A stretch of 64,000 nt of DNA. Source: Panax quinquefolius. Its lineage: Eukaryota > Streptophyta > Magnoliopsida > Apiales > Araliaceae. Location of the stretch: positions 118,144,921 through 118,208,920 of the forward strand of contig CM035160.1 in the NCBI GenBank assembly GCA_020205615.1, written 5' to 3'. The notes below the pieces were generated by a model. It ran no database searches. It saw only the letters and a list, made by a program, of their open reading frames with translations, and was not told the origin of the DNA. Each line of letters starts with the position of its first letter. Positions within the stretch are counted from its first letter, which is position 1. A program made the position numbers and the translations under genes. Positions 22,526 through 34,564 of the stretch are shown here, piece by piece.

Positions 22526-23650
22526 GATCAATTGAAAGGCGCAAAGAATTTTTTAAAGATAGATTTGCGTACGGGGCATAGTCGATTGAGAGTAAGGAAG
22601 AAGGAGGAGGTACCTAAGATGTTGTTCAGAACTCGTTATTGTTATGACAAGTTTCTGGTTATGTCATTTGGGTTGATTAATGTAATGAAGTTATATTTTC
22701 CGTGAAAGGCACCGAGCAAGTCGGTGATAAACATATCGGTTCTCATGTGAGGTGATATGGTTGAAGGTACCATTAGCGTCACAGGATTTAAGAGAAAGGT
22801 TTAGTAAGACACATGTATTATCTTTATCAGATGATACGGGGAATTTTGTAGTGTATCTCAATATTTCGCATAGATGACATGATTACGTGCTCTTATAGCA
22901 TGGAAATGTCATTATGTATGCAACACACCAGTTAAGGGATTTTGAGAAGGTCTATCCTATATATGATCTATAATTGGAAGCTGAAGTTTTGAATTAATAA
23001 TCTGAAGATAGTATTTATACAGGGAGAAGTGTGAGATATACACGGACTTTTAGAGTCTGAAAAATATCCTCACACAGAAGGAGTGGAATATATGGTAGAG
23101 AAGGATGGGGATATCTTATATCATACATGGAAAGTTAACGTAGAAGCCGACGCGTGAAGTAAGGAAGGGTAGGGAAAAGCTATCAAAGTTAGCGACTCAG
23201 AATGAGTTAATAACGGAGATGGCAAGATCAGAGTTAGAGGTTAAATTACGGAATGAAGGGGTAGAAATGTTTTTCGCAGCATAGACTCAATCCATGATAA
23301 TGGAACGAGTTAATCAAGTACAACTAGGTAATGAGGAATGCAAGCGAATGAAGAAGAGGATGCAGGATGAAGAGGAGATTAAGTATAATCTTATTTTGAA
23401 GGAGGAATTTGAGTTCTAAATAATTATGAGTTAAAAGAAGAATTAATCAGAGAGAAGATAGCGTAATATGTTAATAAGTGTTTAACTTCCAACTCAGATT
23501 ATTGATAGGAAGTGACGAGTCATGTGAAATAAGATAATACCTTTGTTGAAGGTGAAATGAAAGAACCCCAATGTCGAAGAAACATTTTGGGAACTTGAGA
23601 TTAAAATAAAGAAAACTTTTACTTATTTGTTTATATAATAATTAGCGAGA
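22526..23650 (+). pseudogene. pol: Decayed G1 pol: reverse transcriptase, RNase H, chromodomain-like tail
   Basis: Starts DQLKGAKNF with KIDLRTGHS, then [18 protein letters not shown], which is a gypsy reverse transcriptase. The YxDD block is deleted after about 22700. RNase H traces follow: an REKCEIYTD-like segment near 23028-23045 and a KVNVEADA segment near 23130-23150. A tail near 23500-23620 resembles the chromodomain end (IIPLLKV, then PNVEETFWELE). No integrase catalytic block is visible. Stops and frame changes are everywhere. Confidence 0.75.
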
Positions 23651-23671
23651 TTCTGGGGACAGAATCCTTAT

Positions 23672-23684
23672 AAGGATGGAAGAA
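23672..23684 (+). other. Polypurine tract of G1 internal 1
   Basis: AAGGATGGAAGAA before LTR2, preceded by GGGGACAGAATCC, the Tekay-type 3' end signature. Confidence 0.75.
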
Positions 23685-26600
23685 TGTAACACCCGAGAAA
23701 ATTGGATTTTTAGGAGAATTAAAATTTTATTTAATTATGTGGATTAAATGAATTTAATTGATTATTTATAGGAGCAAGCTAATGGAAGGTCGTTTTATGA
23801 CCTAAACATATCAGAACGTCGTAGGATTTTGGCTACGTGATAGAATTAAAGTGTTTAAATTTCCAAGACGAAAATAAAAGCTTTCCGAGAAATTTTCAGA
23901 AAAACACTATTCACGCATTTCTGCCCGAGAATTATTTTTGAACTTTCGAGAAATACGTAACGATGGAATATCAAGATAAGATGGAATATCTAATAATATT
24001 TCAGTTATGGAAAACGTAATATTTCGCCTGTGGACTTAAAACCTAACAGTTATAAGAAAGGGATATGAGGGAAGGAATTTAAATGCGTATAGTAAATTAA
24101 AGCGATGATCGTATAATACGTAGGTATTGTACAAAGTAATGAATACGAGTATGATACGATGTATTATACGAGTTTGTATGTATAATGGTATATCGTATAT
24201 GATGAATAAGTATACGAGTAGAATACGATAATTATACGTAAATAATACGTTATAAGGCTTTAAGCCAAAAGAAAGAAACTTGTAGGATTTGTTAAGTATT
24301 ATGTTAGCCAAGTATGAAAATTGTTAAGCCCAATGTGAACTAATGTTAAAACCAAATATTTGTTATTATAAAGTCCAATACAATTAAATGCACAAGCTTA
24401 AGTGTTTGTAAAGTAAAGCCCATAGATTTGTTAATGTAAGCCCAAAGTATAAGATGAGATTAATTAAAATTAAAGTCCAAAGCTAGGTTGATCCATGGAG
24501 CAACTCATGATCACATGGATGGTCCAAAGTGGTGAACAAGTAAAGGAAACTTAATGGCTAAGTGTTGTGGTAATAAAGTAAGCTTAATGGCTAAGATAAG
24601 TGGTGAACAAGTGTTGTGATGGCCAAGCAAAATGTGTGTAGGCTAATTTTACTTAGGGACAAAGTAATGAATAGTAAGGAGGTGGGTTAAGGAGGTGGAG
24701 GTGGCTTATTGACCATTATGCCCTCACTTTGGTTTTCCTATAAATACCAAGCTAGGATTCATTGTTGTTGGTTGTTCATTTCCTCCAACAACTTACGACT
24801 TATTGGTTAGAGAGAATAAGAGAGAATAAGCTAGAAAGTTAGACCTTCCATTATTCAAATAAGCAAGAAGCGAGAAGAAGATTAAGGCTGAGCAAGTGAT
24901 CATCAAAGGGTAAGCCATCTTGAACCATTATTCTCTTTTCTTTCATTGATTAGAAAAGTGGGTAGTGGTAGAACATATAAGCTAAGAAATGAAGAGAATG
25001 AACAACTTAATGAACTTAAGCCGTGTAAGTCACGAATGAGTAAATCAAACCTAAATAAGTTATGAACTTATAATGAACGCATATGAACTTGTAACATGAT
25101 TACATAAATTAAGTTAGTATGTTAACAAGAAATAAGAATAATGGTTAGAAGTCATAAACTATCCTAAGTCATGAGAAATGGAAACATAAGTAGTTTGTAT
25201 TTTTATAAGTTACAAACTCACAAAGAATAAGTAATAACTTATCATGTATGTAAGTTAATTAAGTATGTATGTCAAGAAGTTAGTATAATTAATGAGATGT
25301 AAGAATAATGATTAAAGGACTTAACTCGTTAATAATTCATAAGCAATGAAAACAAGTATGTTATACTTTAATAAGTAAATAAGTTCATGAAGAACATGTA
25401 ATGACTTCACATGAAAATAAGATGTTGTAATATGTAGGTGGAGATGTCTATATAATGAATTGGATTCATTTAGAACGAAGAACAAATCTTAAGTAACAAA
25501 GTTTCACCGGAATTCACACGATTAGACGATAATCGTCGAATTCGTGAAATTCTCAGAATGGAAGTCGAATTTTGATATTGAGCTTGGAAACATTGGTTTT
25601 CAATGGAGACAAGTCTTGTTTGGCGTTATAGAGTTGTTGACTAAAAAATGACCGGATTCCGACTTAGAACGAAGAAACGAGCGTTGAACGTTCACGAACA
25701 TTTATCGTTTTTACTAAAAATGGACTAATAGGTGAAATTTTAGCAAACGAAGTCGAATAGATAAAATTCTTAAATGAACATGTAGAGTATGTGATTTTTG
25801 AACCATAGGCTCTTTAACGAGCCAATTCGGACTTATAACGAAGAAGTTACGAGTCTGGGAATCTCATAATTTGAAAAATCTATCAAAATAATTTGTAGCA
25901 CAGAGTCCGCGCAACGCCAAAGTCATCATCAGCCCCTGAAACTCAACTTCATGGCAAAGACGACCCGTAATGAAGGGACTCATGCCATGATACATGAAGT
26001 TCGGGTTTTAGTAGTAACATGTGACGTCGCAGTGACGACGCTAAGAGTAATAATGGCGTACAAGATCGCCAAATTTTTAAAACCTAGACAGTAAAGAATG
26101 GTTACAAGTAGAGCTTGAATGTAAATTGTTTAACAATGAACTAAGGGACTTAATAAAACATTGTTAAGTCATAACTAAACCTCAAGTGTGATCACTTAGA
26201 GTTAAAGAAAGTTAATTGAATGTAAACAGGGACGGTGTACAATAAGTGTACATAACCAATGCCGATTAAGTGTCAATTAATAATGTAAGGATGTTAGTAA
26301 ATTGTGAGGAAGGATAATTAACTCGAACCGAGTTGTATTAATGAAATAATTTCAATTAAGTTATAGAAGAGAAAGAAGTTGGAACCAATAATAACAAATC
26401 TAATACATGATTAGATTGAGATGAAGGGTAAGATTGTTTAAGAACTAAGTATGTTAATTCATGACCTAATATGGTATGTTATGTGATTATGTGTTGTAGA
26501 GACCGTAAAGACTCAAAAGGGAATGTAATTATATTGTAGCAGACGCTGAAGGCAAGTTTTTCTTAAACGCTTATCTAACCTTCGTGTTAGCCAAGTTTTC

Positions 26601-27471
26601 AAATGATTCAAGTATGAGATGCATGTATGGTTTTAAAGAAAGAGTCGATGCCAGTTTTAACTCGGCTAGACTAATCTTGATAGAGTGATTGATTTATTTA
26701 CCAGTCTTTCAATATAGAATTGCTAACGCTATCCTACGCTAATTGTTTGGTACGGATTTAAGGTAAGCCTGAATATGAATAAACAAATGTATTTTTCATC
26801 GAGTATTCGATGGGCACGTGAGGTTACCACAACTTAAACGTACACACATTTAATGGATGTAGTGTTGATCAACATAGAGTACTATAGGCTGATCACCTAG
26901 AAGTGCTCGTAAGATATGTCGGACTTATGGACTTTGTATCGGGTTGTCCTTTTCAAAGAAATTATGAAACACTCATGGTCTTGGACCAGAATTGGCGTTT
27001 TACTGAATATTGTTATGATAAAACGTTTTGAAGGAAAAGGAACGCTATTTTGAATTATTGATAGTACTTCATAGCTATTATCCAGTTATTGAAGATATAC
27101 GATTCCTATATTTCAAGCATGCTTTTTAAATAAAATTATTGTACCTGCTGAGCTTGTTATGCTCACTCTTTCTTGAACCATATGAATGCAGCTTAGACCG
27201 AATGGACCGAAGGATTCGACAAGAATAAAGGGAAGGCTAAAGAAAACTTATAGATTATCTATGTAATAGTATAGGTTTGTAATGATAATATTTGATAATA
27301 TGACAAGAACAAATGTAATGGTTATAAAGAACCTGGGGAATGGTAGTATTGTTTGGAATATGTATAAGACATTCGTTCTTTGATGCATTTCAATTGAATG
27401 TTTGTGTGAACTGTAGCACCGTGGAGCACCATATGTCGGGTTGGAAGAGACCCAGATTTGAGGGCGTCACA
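23685..27471 (+). repeat. LTR2 of G1 (complete, shared middle LTR)
   Basis: 3787 bp, TGTAACACCC...GGGCGTCACA, preceded by a polypurine tract and followed by a primer site, so it serves as 3' LTR of internal 1 and 5' LTR of internal 2. TATA box at 24739-24746. A GC-rich island lies near 25895-26075 in an otherwise AT-rich sequence. The stem-loop GAGC...GCTCAC is at 27150-27166. It contains the empty Sirevirus target near 26394. Confidence 0.92.
24739..24746 (+). promoter_or_regulatory. TATA box in G1 LTR2
   Basis: CCTATAAATACC context, the same layout as in the G2 LTR. Confidence 0.6.
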
Positions 27472-27474
27472 GGT

Positions 27475-27486
27475 TGGTATCAAAGC
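27475..27486 (+). other. Primer binding site of G1 internal 2
   Basis: TGGTATCAAAGC, just after LTR2. It shows LTR2 is followed by an internal region and is not a terminal LTR. Confidence 0.8.
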
Positions 27487-27547
27487 ATTAGGTTATAATA
27501 CTTAAGGGGGGAATAACCTTAGGCTAATAACCTCGTTAAGGAAGAGA

Positions 27548-27552
27548 AGTCC
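27548..27552 (+). repeat. Target-site duplication, left, of solo LTR
   Basis: AGTCC. The right copy is AGTCT at 31335-31339, and the uninterrupted equivalent AGTCC is near 11592 in internal 1. Confidence 0.8.
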
Positions 27553-30327
27553 TTTAACGCCCCAAAATTCGGTCTATCTTCACACCGGGTTCTGTACGTC
27601 ACGAGTACATCCTTCATCCAACATACATCATTATATACCGAAATATAACAACATACACTCTCAAATCCCAGGTTCTGGAAACCATATAACCTTTTTCATT
27701 ACAAATAATAATAAATACATTATTCATTTCATCTTACAAGAGTGACTTTTATCCGCCACCAAGGATACATAACAGTTCCTTAAACTAGTGTAGAGTTCAA
27801 TTCATCTTTCTAAATTACAAGTCTTCACTTGATCTTCTCGCTACCTTCACACTCTGAATGACAATTCATCTAGAGACCGTCAGCTTGATCTTTACGGGAT
27901 CCTTAAGTTCTTCTAACCTTATTCGCTGTAAATTGTTTTTCATTTAAAGCAAGTGTGAGCATTCAATTGCCCAGCAAGTCATAACAGTTGAACAAACAAC
28001 TTCAGAATTAAAACATTTCTTTAGAACTTCTATAACCGAACAAAGGTTATGAAGCAACTTGAATAATAGGAATAGTCTCGATTCCTATCATCTTAAAACA
28101 TCAGTCATTTTCACTTTGAAATACTTTCATGCTTCTACCTTTTTCATACACATCCTATCTGGCTAGAATCATTAGCACAGACTTAACAATAATGGTTCAT
28201 GTATAAACAGAACATACTTGTATTGAATAGCTCAATGCATATCATAGAAACACCGAAGTGTTCAAATTATGGCTCAAGGCCTCATACATTCTACCACCTT
28301 ATACATACATTGCACATATGCACATAGACAATACTTCTCAAGTACAACATCTGAGAAGTTTAAGAAACTAACATTCATGTAATATGAATGAAGTTAGGAA
28401 ACTTGCCTTACGGCCAGTTATAGCTTACGCTGAACTGCTCATTTCAATTCCTATATCAAACATATTGAGAAAACATAAACACCAATTAGTCATATATTAA
28501 ACTTATGCATTGGTTTACTTAACTTTACATCTTAGGGTTTGCGTTCTTGTAATATGAGTTGACGCGACTAACTTCCATGACTAGTTTACGGCTTTATGAC
28601 ATACGGAGATTTCTTACTCAAAACGGTCATCATCTTGGATGATTTATATTCTTATCTTATTTAATACTTTCATTATCCATTACATGAACCCCATGTTCAT
28701 TACTCGTTCTTAGTTTCAAAGCCATACCAATTGTTGTATGCTAAGACCGATCGTTCATCGCAACAACGTTGCGTTCACAGAGTCTATACGCTTCACACTT
28801 ATCTCTCATTATCATGATATAAAATCGAAATGTTATTCATTACCCTTGTCACTCAACGTCTAAGGAATCACAACCATAGCAATTCCTCATGTTCGTTCAT
28901 CCCGACTACGGTCCCCGGACCTCGGTTACATAACTCGTGATTTATATTCATTTTTATTTAATCTCGTTTAATCTTTACGTTCAACCTTTAATAAAGGTTT
29001 AAGTCATTTGCTTAAGTGTTATTTTAGGTGAACTATATGTTCATATTTCTTTCTTGCACATCCCCTAGTAATTGAGCATTTAAAATCTCATTTCTGGGCA
29101 TTGCTGCCACTGCCGTGACATGGCGCGCAGGTACCTTTCCTTTCTCTCATGTCATGGTAGCGACCTACTTCTCTTTCCTCTCTTCCAGGCCAACCAATTG
29201 CGGTGCCTAGTCCTTTATTATCTCTCGTGACAACAGCCCACTCTCCGAAGATTATGGCCCGAGAGCTCGCTTCTACGCTGCCACTTCTCATTATCTCCTA
29301 CAATGCGACGCCGAGACAAAACCCTAGAAATTTTTCTAAGTGTTAAATAATTCTTTGAGACACTCACTTCCCGATCTCATAACTCCTTCGTTATAACTCG
29401 GAACAAGGTCATTCCAAAGCCATTCTCTTCCTTATCTTACGTACTTCAATACCCCTTGGACAGAACTTCATTCTAAATCCGTTAACATGCCATTTGATTG
29501 GCTTGATCTTCACCTTTTGTTCATTTTATATTTTTAACGCTCTTCGTTTGTTCGTCCGTAATTCAGTCATCCAAACTCGGAACTCGTTCGTTCTTGAGTC
29601 CACGACTCACATTTTCTATGTTCTCTTACTTTATTATGAAACCCTACATGTTCGGGTTCATTTACTAACTTTCTAATTCTCATTTAACTTTTACGAAATT
29701 TTGTCATAACTTCGTTATAACTAAGTTTTAATCCGTTCTTCATGAACGTTTCTACTGTTCCTAGCCAAGCAATAAGCAACTAACTTATACGCGATGGTTT
29801 TAAACTTGTCCATCAACAACAATTATCCTACGATGGTTTTAAATTTGTCCATCAACAACGTTCTTCGCGTTCTTCGCGTGTTCTTCGTGGTCTTCGTTCG
29901 TTCTTCATTTTAATCGATATCTTGGATTACGATTCCACTTTTTATTGGAATTTGATGTTATAGAACATTATTCCTTACTTATTTAACCTACTTATTCATA
30001 TAATCCACTCGGATCGTTAAAATTCGCTACGAATCTTATACTTCCTTAAGAAATTTACAAACTAAACTTCTAATTTATTATTTCTTCTTTTCTCATGATT
30101 TCAACCATATGAAATCATCTCTAACCTTATCTACTTCTTATCTTCATTAAGTTATATTTTAATATAGAAAACTTAAAGAAAAATCTATTAGAAGCTAGGT
30201 TTTAGATTACTTCTTCTTCTTATTTTTCTCCCCACTGTAGAAAAGCTCAATTTGCAAACTTTTCAATTTCACGATCACTTTTGATCCGAGCATTCATGCT
30301 CACGCACTTCCTTCTCCTCTTCATCCG

Positions 30328-30330
<3 letters not shown>

Positions 30331-30362
<32 letters not shown>
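30331..30362 (+). repeat. (TC)n microsatellite in solo LTR
   Basis: Sixteen TC units. On the LTR strand it is a GA run just downstream of the TATA box, in the likely leader. Confidence 0.95.
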
Positions 30363-30365
<3 letters not shown>

Positions 30366-30406
30366 GTGGGATTTTCAAAATCTCAATTCAAATGAAATAA
30401 GCTTAC

Positions 30407-30414
30407 TATTTATA
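30407..30414 (-). promoter_or_regulatory. TATA box of solo LTR
   Basis: TATAAATA on the minus strand, about 45 bp before the GA run. Confidence 0.55.
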
Positions 30415-31510
30415 GATTTTCAAAGCTAAGGGCATTTTAGTCATTTCGCCCCCACCTCCTTACTATTCCCACCTCCTCCCACAACTTAGCCACCAAGTTT
30501 ACTTGGCCACCACCCTTACTTGGTGGCCAAGTAGCCACCCCACATGCCCACGGGTCACCCTATGGGTTGCCCCATGGTTCTTACCCATCCGTTTACCCAT
30601 CGGTTCCATCCGCGATTTATTTTATTGGTTTGGCCCTTAACCCTAATTCTTATTGGGCCTATCCTGGGCTTGATTTCACAAAGCGTTGGGCTAGACATAA
30701 TCCAAGTCCAATTAGATTCTACAAAGTCCATGAACTCAAAGTCCATTAAGACTAATCGTATTCTACGCATCTTATTCTCGTATTCTCGAATTTTCTTCGT
30801 ATATAGTTCGTACGATATTCGTATTATATGTCGTACTAATCTTCTTACTATACTCATATAATAACTAGTATTATTCTCGTATTTCTCACGCATAATAACC
30901 CTAATAATTATACGTGATCATAAAATTCTCAGAACTCACTTTTCCTAACCCTTAGGTTTTGTGTCCGCAGGCGCAAACTTCGTTTTTGCCATAACTGAAA
31001 TTTTATTAAATATTCCATCACGTCTCAAAATTAAACGTAATCTATAACTTCTCGGAATTTCAAAATAAATCTCCGAGCAGAAACGGATGAATAGTGCCTA
31101 TTTCGTCTTTTTCCCCAAAACTATTTTGTTCCCGGAAAACTTTCGTTTTCGTCTTGAAAATTCTTATTCGCTCAAACTAGCTCGTAGCCAGGATCCTCCC
31201 GATTAATAATCATCCTAGGTTATAGAACGATTAATAAACACATAGCACATAATAATATTAACAAAAATTCCTTTTATTAATAACTAATTCTTTAAACCTA
31301 AATTTTGGACGATCCGAATTTTCGGGTCGTCACAAGTCTGAAGGAAGTAAACTTGAGCTCTACTTAAGTCAAATGAGTTAATAAGGTATTGAGGAAACTC
31401 AGTACCGAAAGATTCAAAAGATTGAAACAAACCCTAAATAAATTAAATGTGATTTATGCTTATACAATTGTGTATTATGTACTAATCAACATGTTATGTG
31501 TTATTGTAGG

Positions 31511-32171
31511 ATGTCGATCGATAGCTTGATGTATAGAGATATACATGTGGGGAGCGAAGAGCTTATGAACAGAGTAGAACATGTACCTATGCCAGTGGCG
31601 GAGGTACCAATAGTGATTCTAGAGGAGTCTGAGACAGAGGAGTATTTTTCTGAGGAAGACTACTTCGAGGGAGATGTAGCCTGGACATCATACTTAGATA
31701 TGATGAGCAATGTGGATGAAGGAATGGAGGTAACATCGGTTACTACGGTGGTGCGTACCTACACTAGAGTCAACACCTTCAAATGCAATGAGATCATTGT
31801 ATCTGGCAGAGATTGACAAGAATGTGCAACTGAGTGTAGTTGTGCAGAATCAGAATGAAGATATTAGTGCTCTTTATATAGCGAAGGAGTCTGCAGAAGC
31901 AGATTTTGAGTCAGAGCATGATGAGAAGGTGCTCGTGATAAATAAGGCTAGAGACTATAAGAACGAGGCTGATGAGCTTCGTAAAGAATTGGGGGAGAAG
32001 GACCAGAAGATAGCCCAGATGTCTTACATCCATGAGAGTGCTCATAAGGATTTTAAGCTGAAAGTTGCTTGTTGTTCCATTGAGCCAGGACAAATCCATC
32101 ATACTATTAGTCGGGATACTGTAGTGACGATTGCGAATGAAAAACACAAGGATGTTGTTATGAATTATTAG
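31511..32171 (+). pseudogene. Pre-gag coiled-coil gene of G1, copy 2
   Basis: Same gene as 11767-12426. Start at ATG 31511, right after TTATTGTAGG, which resembles a splice acceptor. Acidic N-terminal part (EESETEEYFSEEDYFEGD), then a coiled-coil-like part (KNEADELRKELGEKDQKIAQ). The tail VACCSIEPGQIHHTISRDTV matches copy 1. A four-base insertion near 31750 breaks the frame, and the second half reads in the next frame from 31788. The codon that is TAG in copy 1 (12106) is CAG here, so the ancestral gene read through. Confidence 0.6.
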
Positions 32172-32458
32172 AATGTTAGAGTTATAAATATGTGTGTAGT
32201 GATGTAAAACCTCTTTTGTATAAAAAGGGTAGTCCTTTTGTAAATCTCAACTTCTGTGAAGTACAATTGAGGGATAGAGATGTAATAGCTTTTGGCTATG
32301 GAGAACAAATTGTAAATAGTTTCAAACTATGAAGAAACATATGAATATAATGAAGTTTTCATTTAATATGCTTTGTTATGGTATGAGTTAGTATGCGACG
32401 AATAATAACGAAGTAAGTAAATAGATAATAATGAAATTTTATTTATTTAAAATAGAAA

Positions 32459-33131
32459 ATGCCGCCAAGGAGAAGACCATGTAATCAAGAAGTGGAATCA
32501 CATAATGAAAACCAAGGGTCTTAAAACAACCCTATGCAAGAGTTCGTTAATTTATTAACAGCTGCCTTTAACCAAATTGGGGGTAGAGTACCCACGTGAC
32601 TTAGGGTAGACAGAACGACTATCTTTAAAAAAAACTTAAAAGCGTAGGTCCGCCGGAGTTCAAAGGAACGACGGACCCTTTAGAGGCCCAGACATGGGTG
32701 AAATTGATAGAGAAGGCGTTTGTTATTATAAACGTAGGTGAAGCGCGAAAGATTTCTTTTGCGACTTACACGATGAAAAGGGAAGCCAACTTTTGGTGGG
32801 AGGTTCACCAGGGTAGGGCTAGAACAGATCCGGTAACATGGGAACAATTCAAGAAGGTTTTCTTTGAGAATTATTTCCCTACAAGTATGCAAGGGATGAT
32901 GGAGAATAAGTTCTTTGAACTTAAATTAGGGGACATAACATTTCCCCAGTATACGGTCAAATTCAATGAATTGGCAAGGTTTGCTCCACGCTAAGTGGAC
33001 ACTAAGGAGATGAAGGCTCGTAGGTTTGAGCAGGGCCTGAAACCCTGGCTCTATAGTAGGATTGCAGTGTTCTAGAGGGTTTCCTATGAGACCATTCTGG
33101 AGAAGGTGATTATAGTATAAGGTGGTAGTGA
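32459..33131 (+). pseudogene. gag: Gag of G1, copy 2 (truncated)
   Basis: Begins MPPRRRPCNQEVESHNENQG, then a stop at the same place as in copy 1. The Gag domain is best seen at 32698-32994 (ATYTMKREANFWWEVHQ, TWEQFKKVFFENYFP, FPQYTVKFNELARFAPR). It stops at the same position as copy 1 (32992-32994). At about 33131 the sequence jumps straight into LTR3, so nucleocapsid and all of pol are missing. Confidence 0.85.
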
Positions 33132-34564
33132 GGATTATGGCTACGTGATATAATTAAAGTGTTTAAATTGTTTAACATTCAGAGCTTGAATAGAAATTGT
33201 TTAACAATAAACTAAGGGACTTAATAAAACATTGTTAAGTCATAACTAAACCTCAAGTGTGATCACTTAGAGTTAAAGAAATTTAATTGAATGTAAACAA
33301 AGACGGTGTACATAACCAATGCCGAGTAAGTGTCAATTAATAACGTAAGGACGTTAGTAAACTATGAGGAATGATAATTAACTCGAACTGAGTTGTATTA
33401 ATGAAATAATTTCAATTAAGTTATAGAAGAGAAAGAAGTTGGTTAGAAAGATGTAAAATAACGACGGTAAGCCGGAACCAATAATAACAAATCAAATACA
33501 TGATTAGATTGAGAAGAAGGGTAAGATTGTTTAAGAACTAAGTATGTTCATTCATGACCTAATGTGGTATGTTATGTGATTATGTGTTATAGAGACCGTA
33601 AAGACTCAAAAGGAAATGTAATTATACTATAGCAGATGCTGAAGGCAAGTTTTTCTTAAACGCTTGTCTAACCTTCGTGTTAGCCAAGTTTTCAAATGAT
33701 TCAAGTATGAGATACATGTATGGTTTTAAAGAAAGAGTCGATGCCAGTTTTAACCCAGCTAGACTAATCTTGATAGAGCGATTGATTTATTTACAAGTCT
33801 TTCAAAATAGAATTGCTAACGCTATCCTACGCCAATTGTTTGGTACGGATTCATGGTAAGCCTGAATATGAATAAACAAATGTATTTTTCATCGAGTATT
33901 CGATGGGCACGTGAGGTTGCCACAACTTAAACGTATACACGTTTAATGGATGTAGTGTTGATCAAATAAAGTACTATAGGTTGATCACCTAGAAGTCCTC
34001 GTAAGATATGTCAGACTTACGGACTTCGTGTCGGGCTGTCCTTTTCAAAGAAATTATGAAACAGTCATGGTCTTGGACCAAAATTGGTGTTTTCCTGAAT
34101 ATTGTTATGATAAAACGTTTTGAAGGAAAAGGAACGTTATTTTAAATTATTGATAGTACTTCATAACTATTATCCAGTTATTGAAGATATACAATTCCTA
34201 TGTTTCGAGCATTCTTTTTAAATGAAATTGTTGTACTTGTTGAGCTTGTTATGCTCACTGTTGCTTGAACCATATGAATGCAGCTTAGACCGAATGGACC
34301 GAAGGATTCGACAAGGATAAAGGGAAGGCTAAAGCGAACTTATAGATTACCTATGTAATAGTATATGTTTGTAATGATAATATTTGATAATATGATAAGA
34401 ACAAATGTAACGGTTATAAAGAACCTAGAGAATGGTAGTATTATTTGGAATATATATAAGGCATTCGTTCTTTTGAGGCATTTCAATTAAATGTTTGTGT
34501 GAACTGTAGCACCATGGAGCACCATATGTCGGGTTGGAAGAGACCCGGATTTGGGGACGTCACA
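33132..34564 (+). repeat. LTR3 of G1 (terminus and middle deleted)
   Basis: Begins about 140 bp inside the LTR (GGATTATGGCTACG matches 23827). At about 33170 it jumps to sequence matching 26110 of LTR2, then runs to the end GGGGACGTCACA. The G/A-rich junction at 33131 shares a few bases with both parents. Stem-loop at 34242-34258. Confidence 0.87.

Larger units (their letters stand above)
27553..31334 (-). mobile_element. Solo LTR of a chromovirus, inverted, inside G1
   Basis: 3782 bp with no internal region. On the minus strand it begins TGTGACGACCCGAAAATTCGG and ends GGGGCGTTAAA; the terminal CA is mutated to AA. Flanks are AGTCC (27548-27552) and AGTCT (31335-31339), a 5-bp duplication with one change. 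Order of landmarks resembles the G1 LTR (an ACTATTCA...TTTCTGC stretch near the start, a TATA box, a GC-rich island, a GGGC...GCTCAC stem-loop near the end), so it is a diverged relative. Solo LTRs arise by recombination between the two LTRs of one element. Reading frames inside it look accidental. Confidence 0.87.
1..34564 (+). mobile_element. Chromovirus complex G1 (LTR-internal-LTR-internal-LTR), host of three later insertions
   Basis: A Ty3/gypsy element of the Tekay/Del kind, with its left end outside the window. Reading through later insertions, the order is: LTR1 (1-178 and 10461-11514), internal 1 (11515-13993 and 22526-23684), LTR2 (23685-27471), internal 2 (27472-27552 and 31340-33131), and a cut-down LTR3 (33132-34564). 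Each internal region begins with the same primer site and the same pre-gag and gag genes. The middle LTR is shared, as expected from unequal recombination between LTRs. Internal 2 ends inside gag and joins an LTR3 lacking its terminus and about 2.2 kb of its middle. The right flank begins inside a minus-strand LTR of another family. Confidence 0.88.

Noticed and set aside
30544..30893. Overlapping sense and antisense frames of about 105-112 codons in the solo LTR
   Set aside because: Both strands are open over the same low-stop stretch upstream of the TATA box; neither resembles a protein family.
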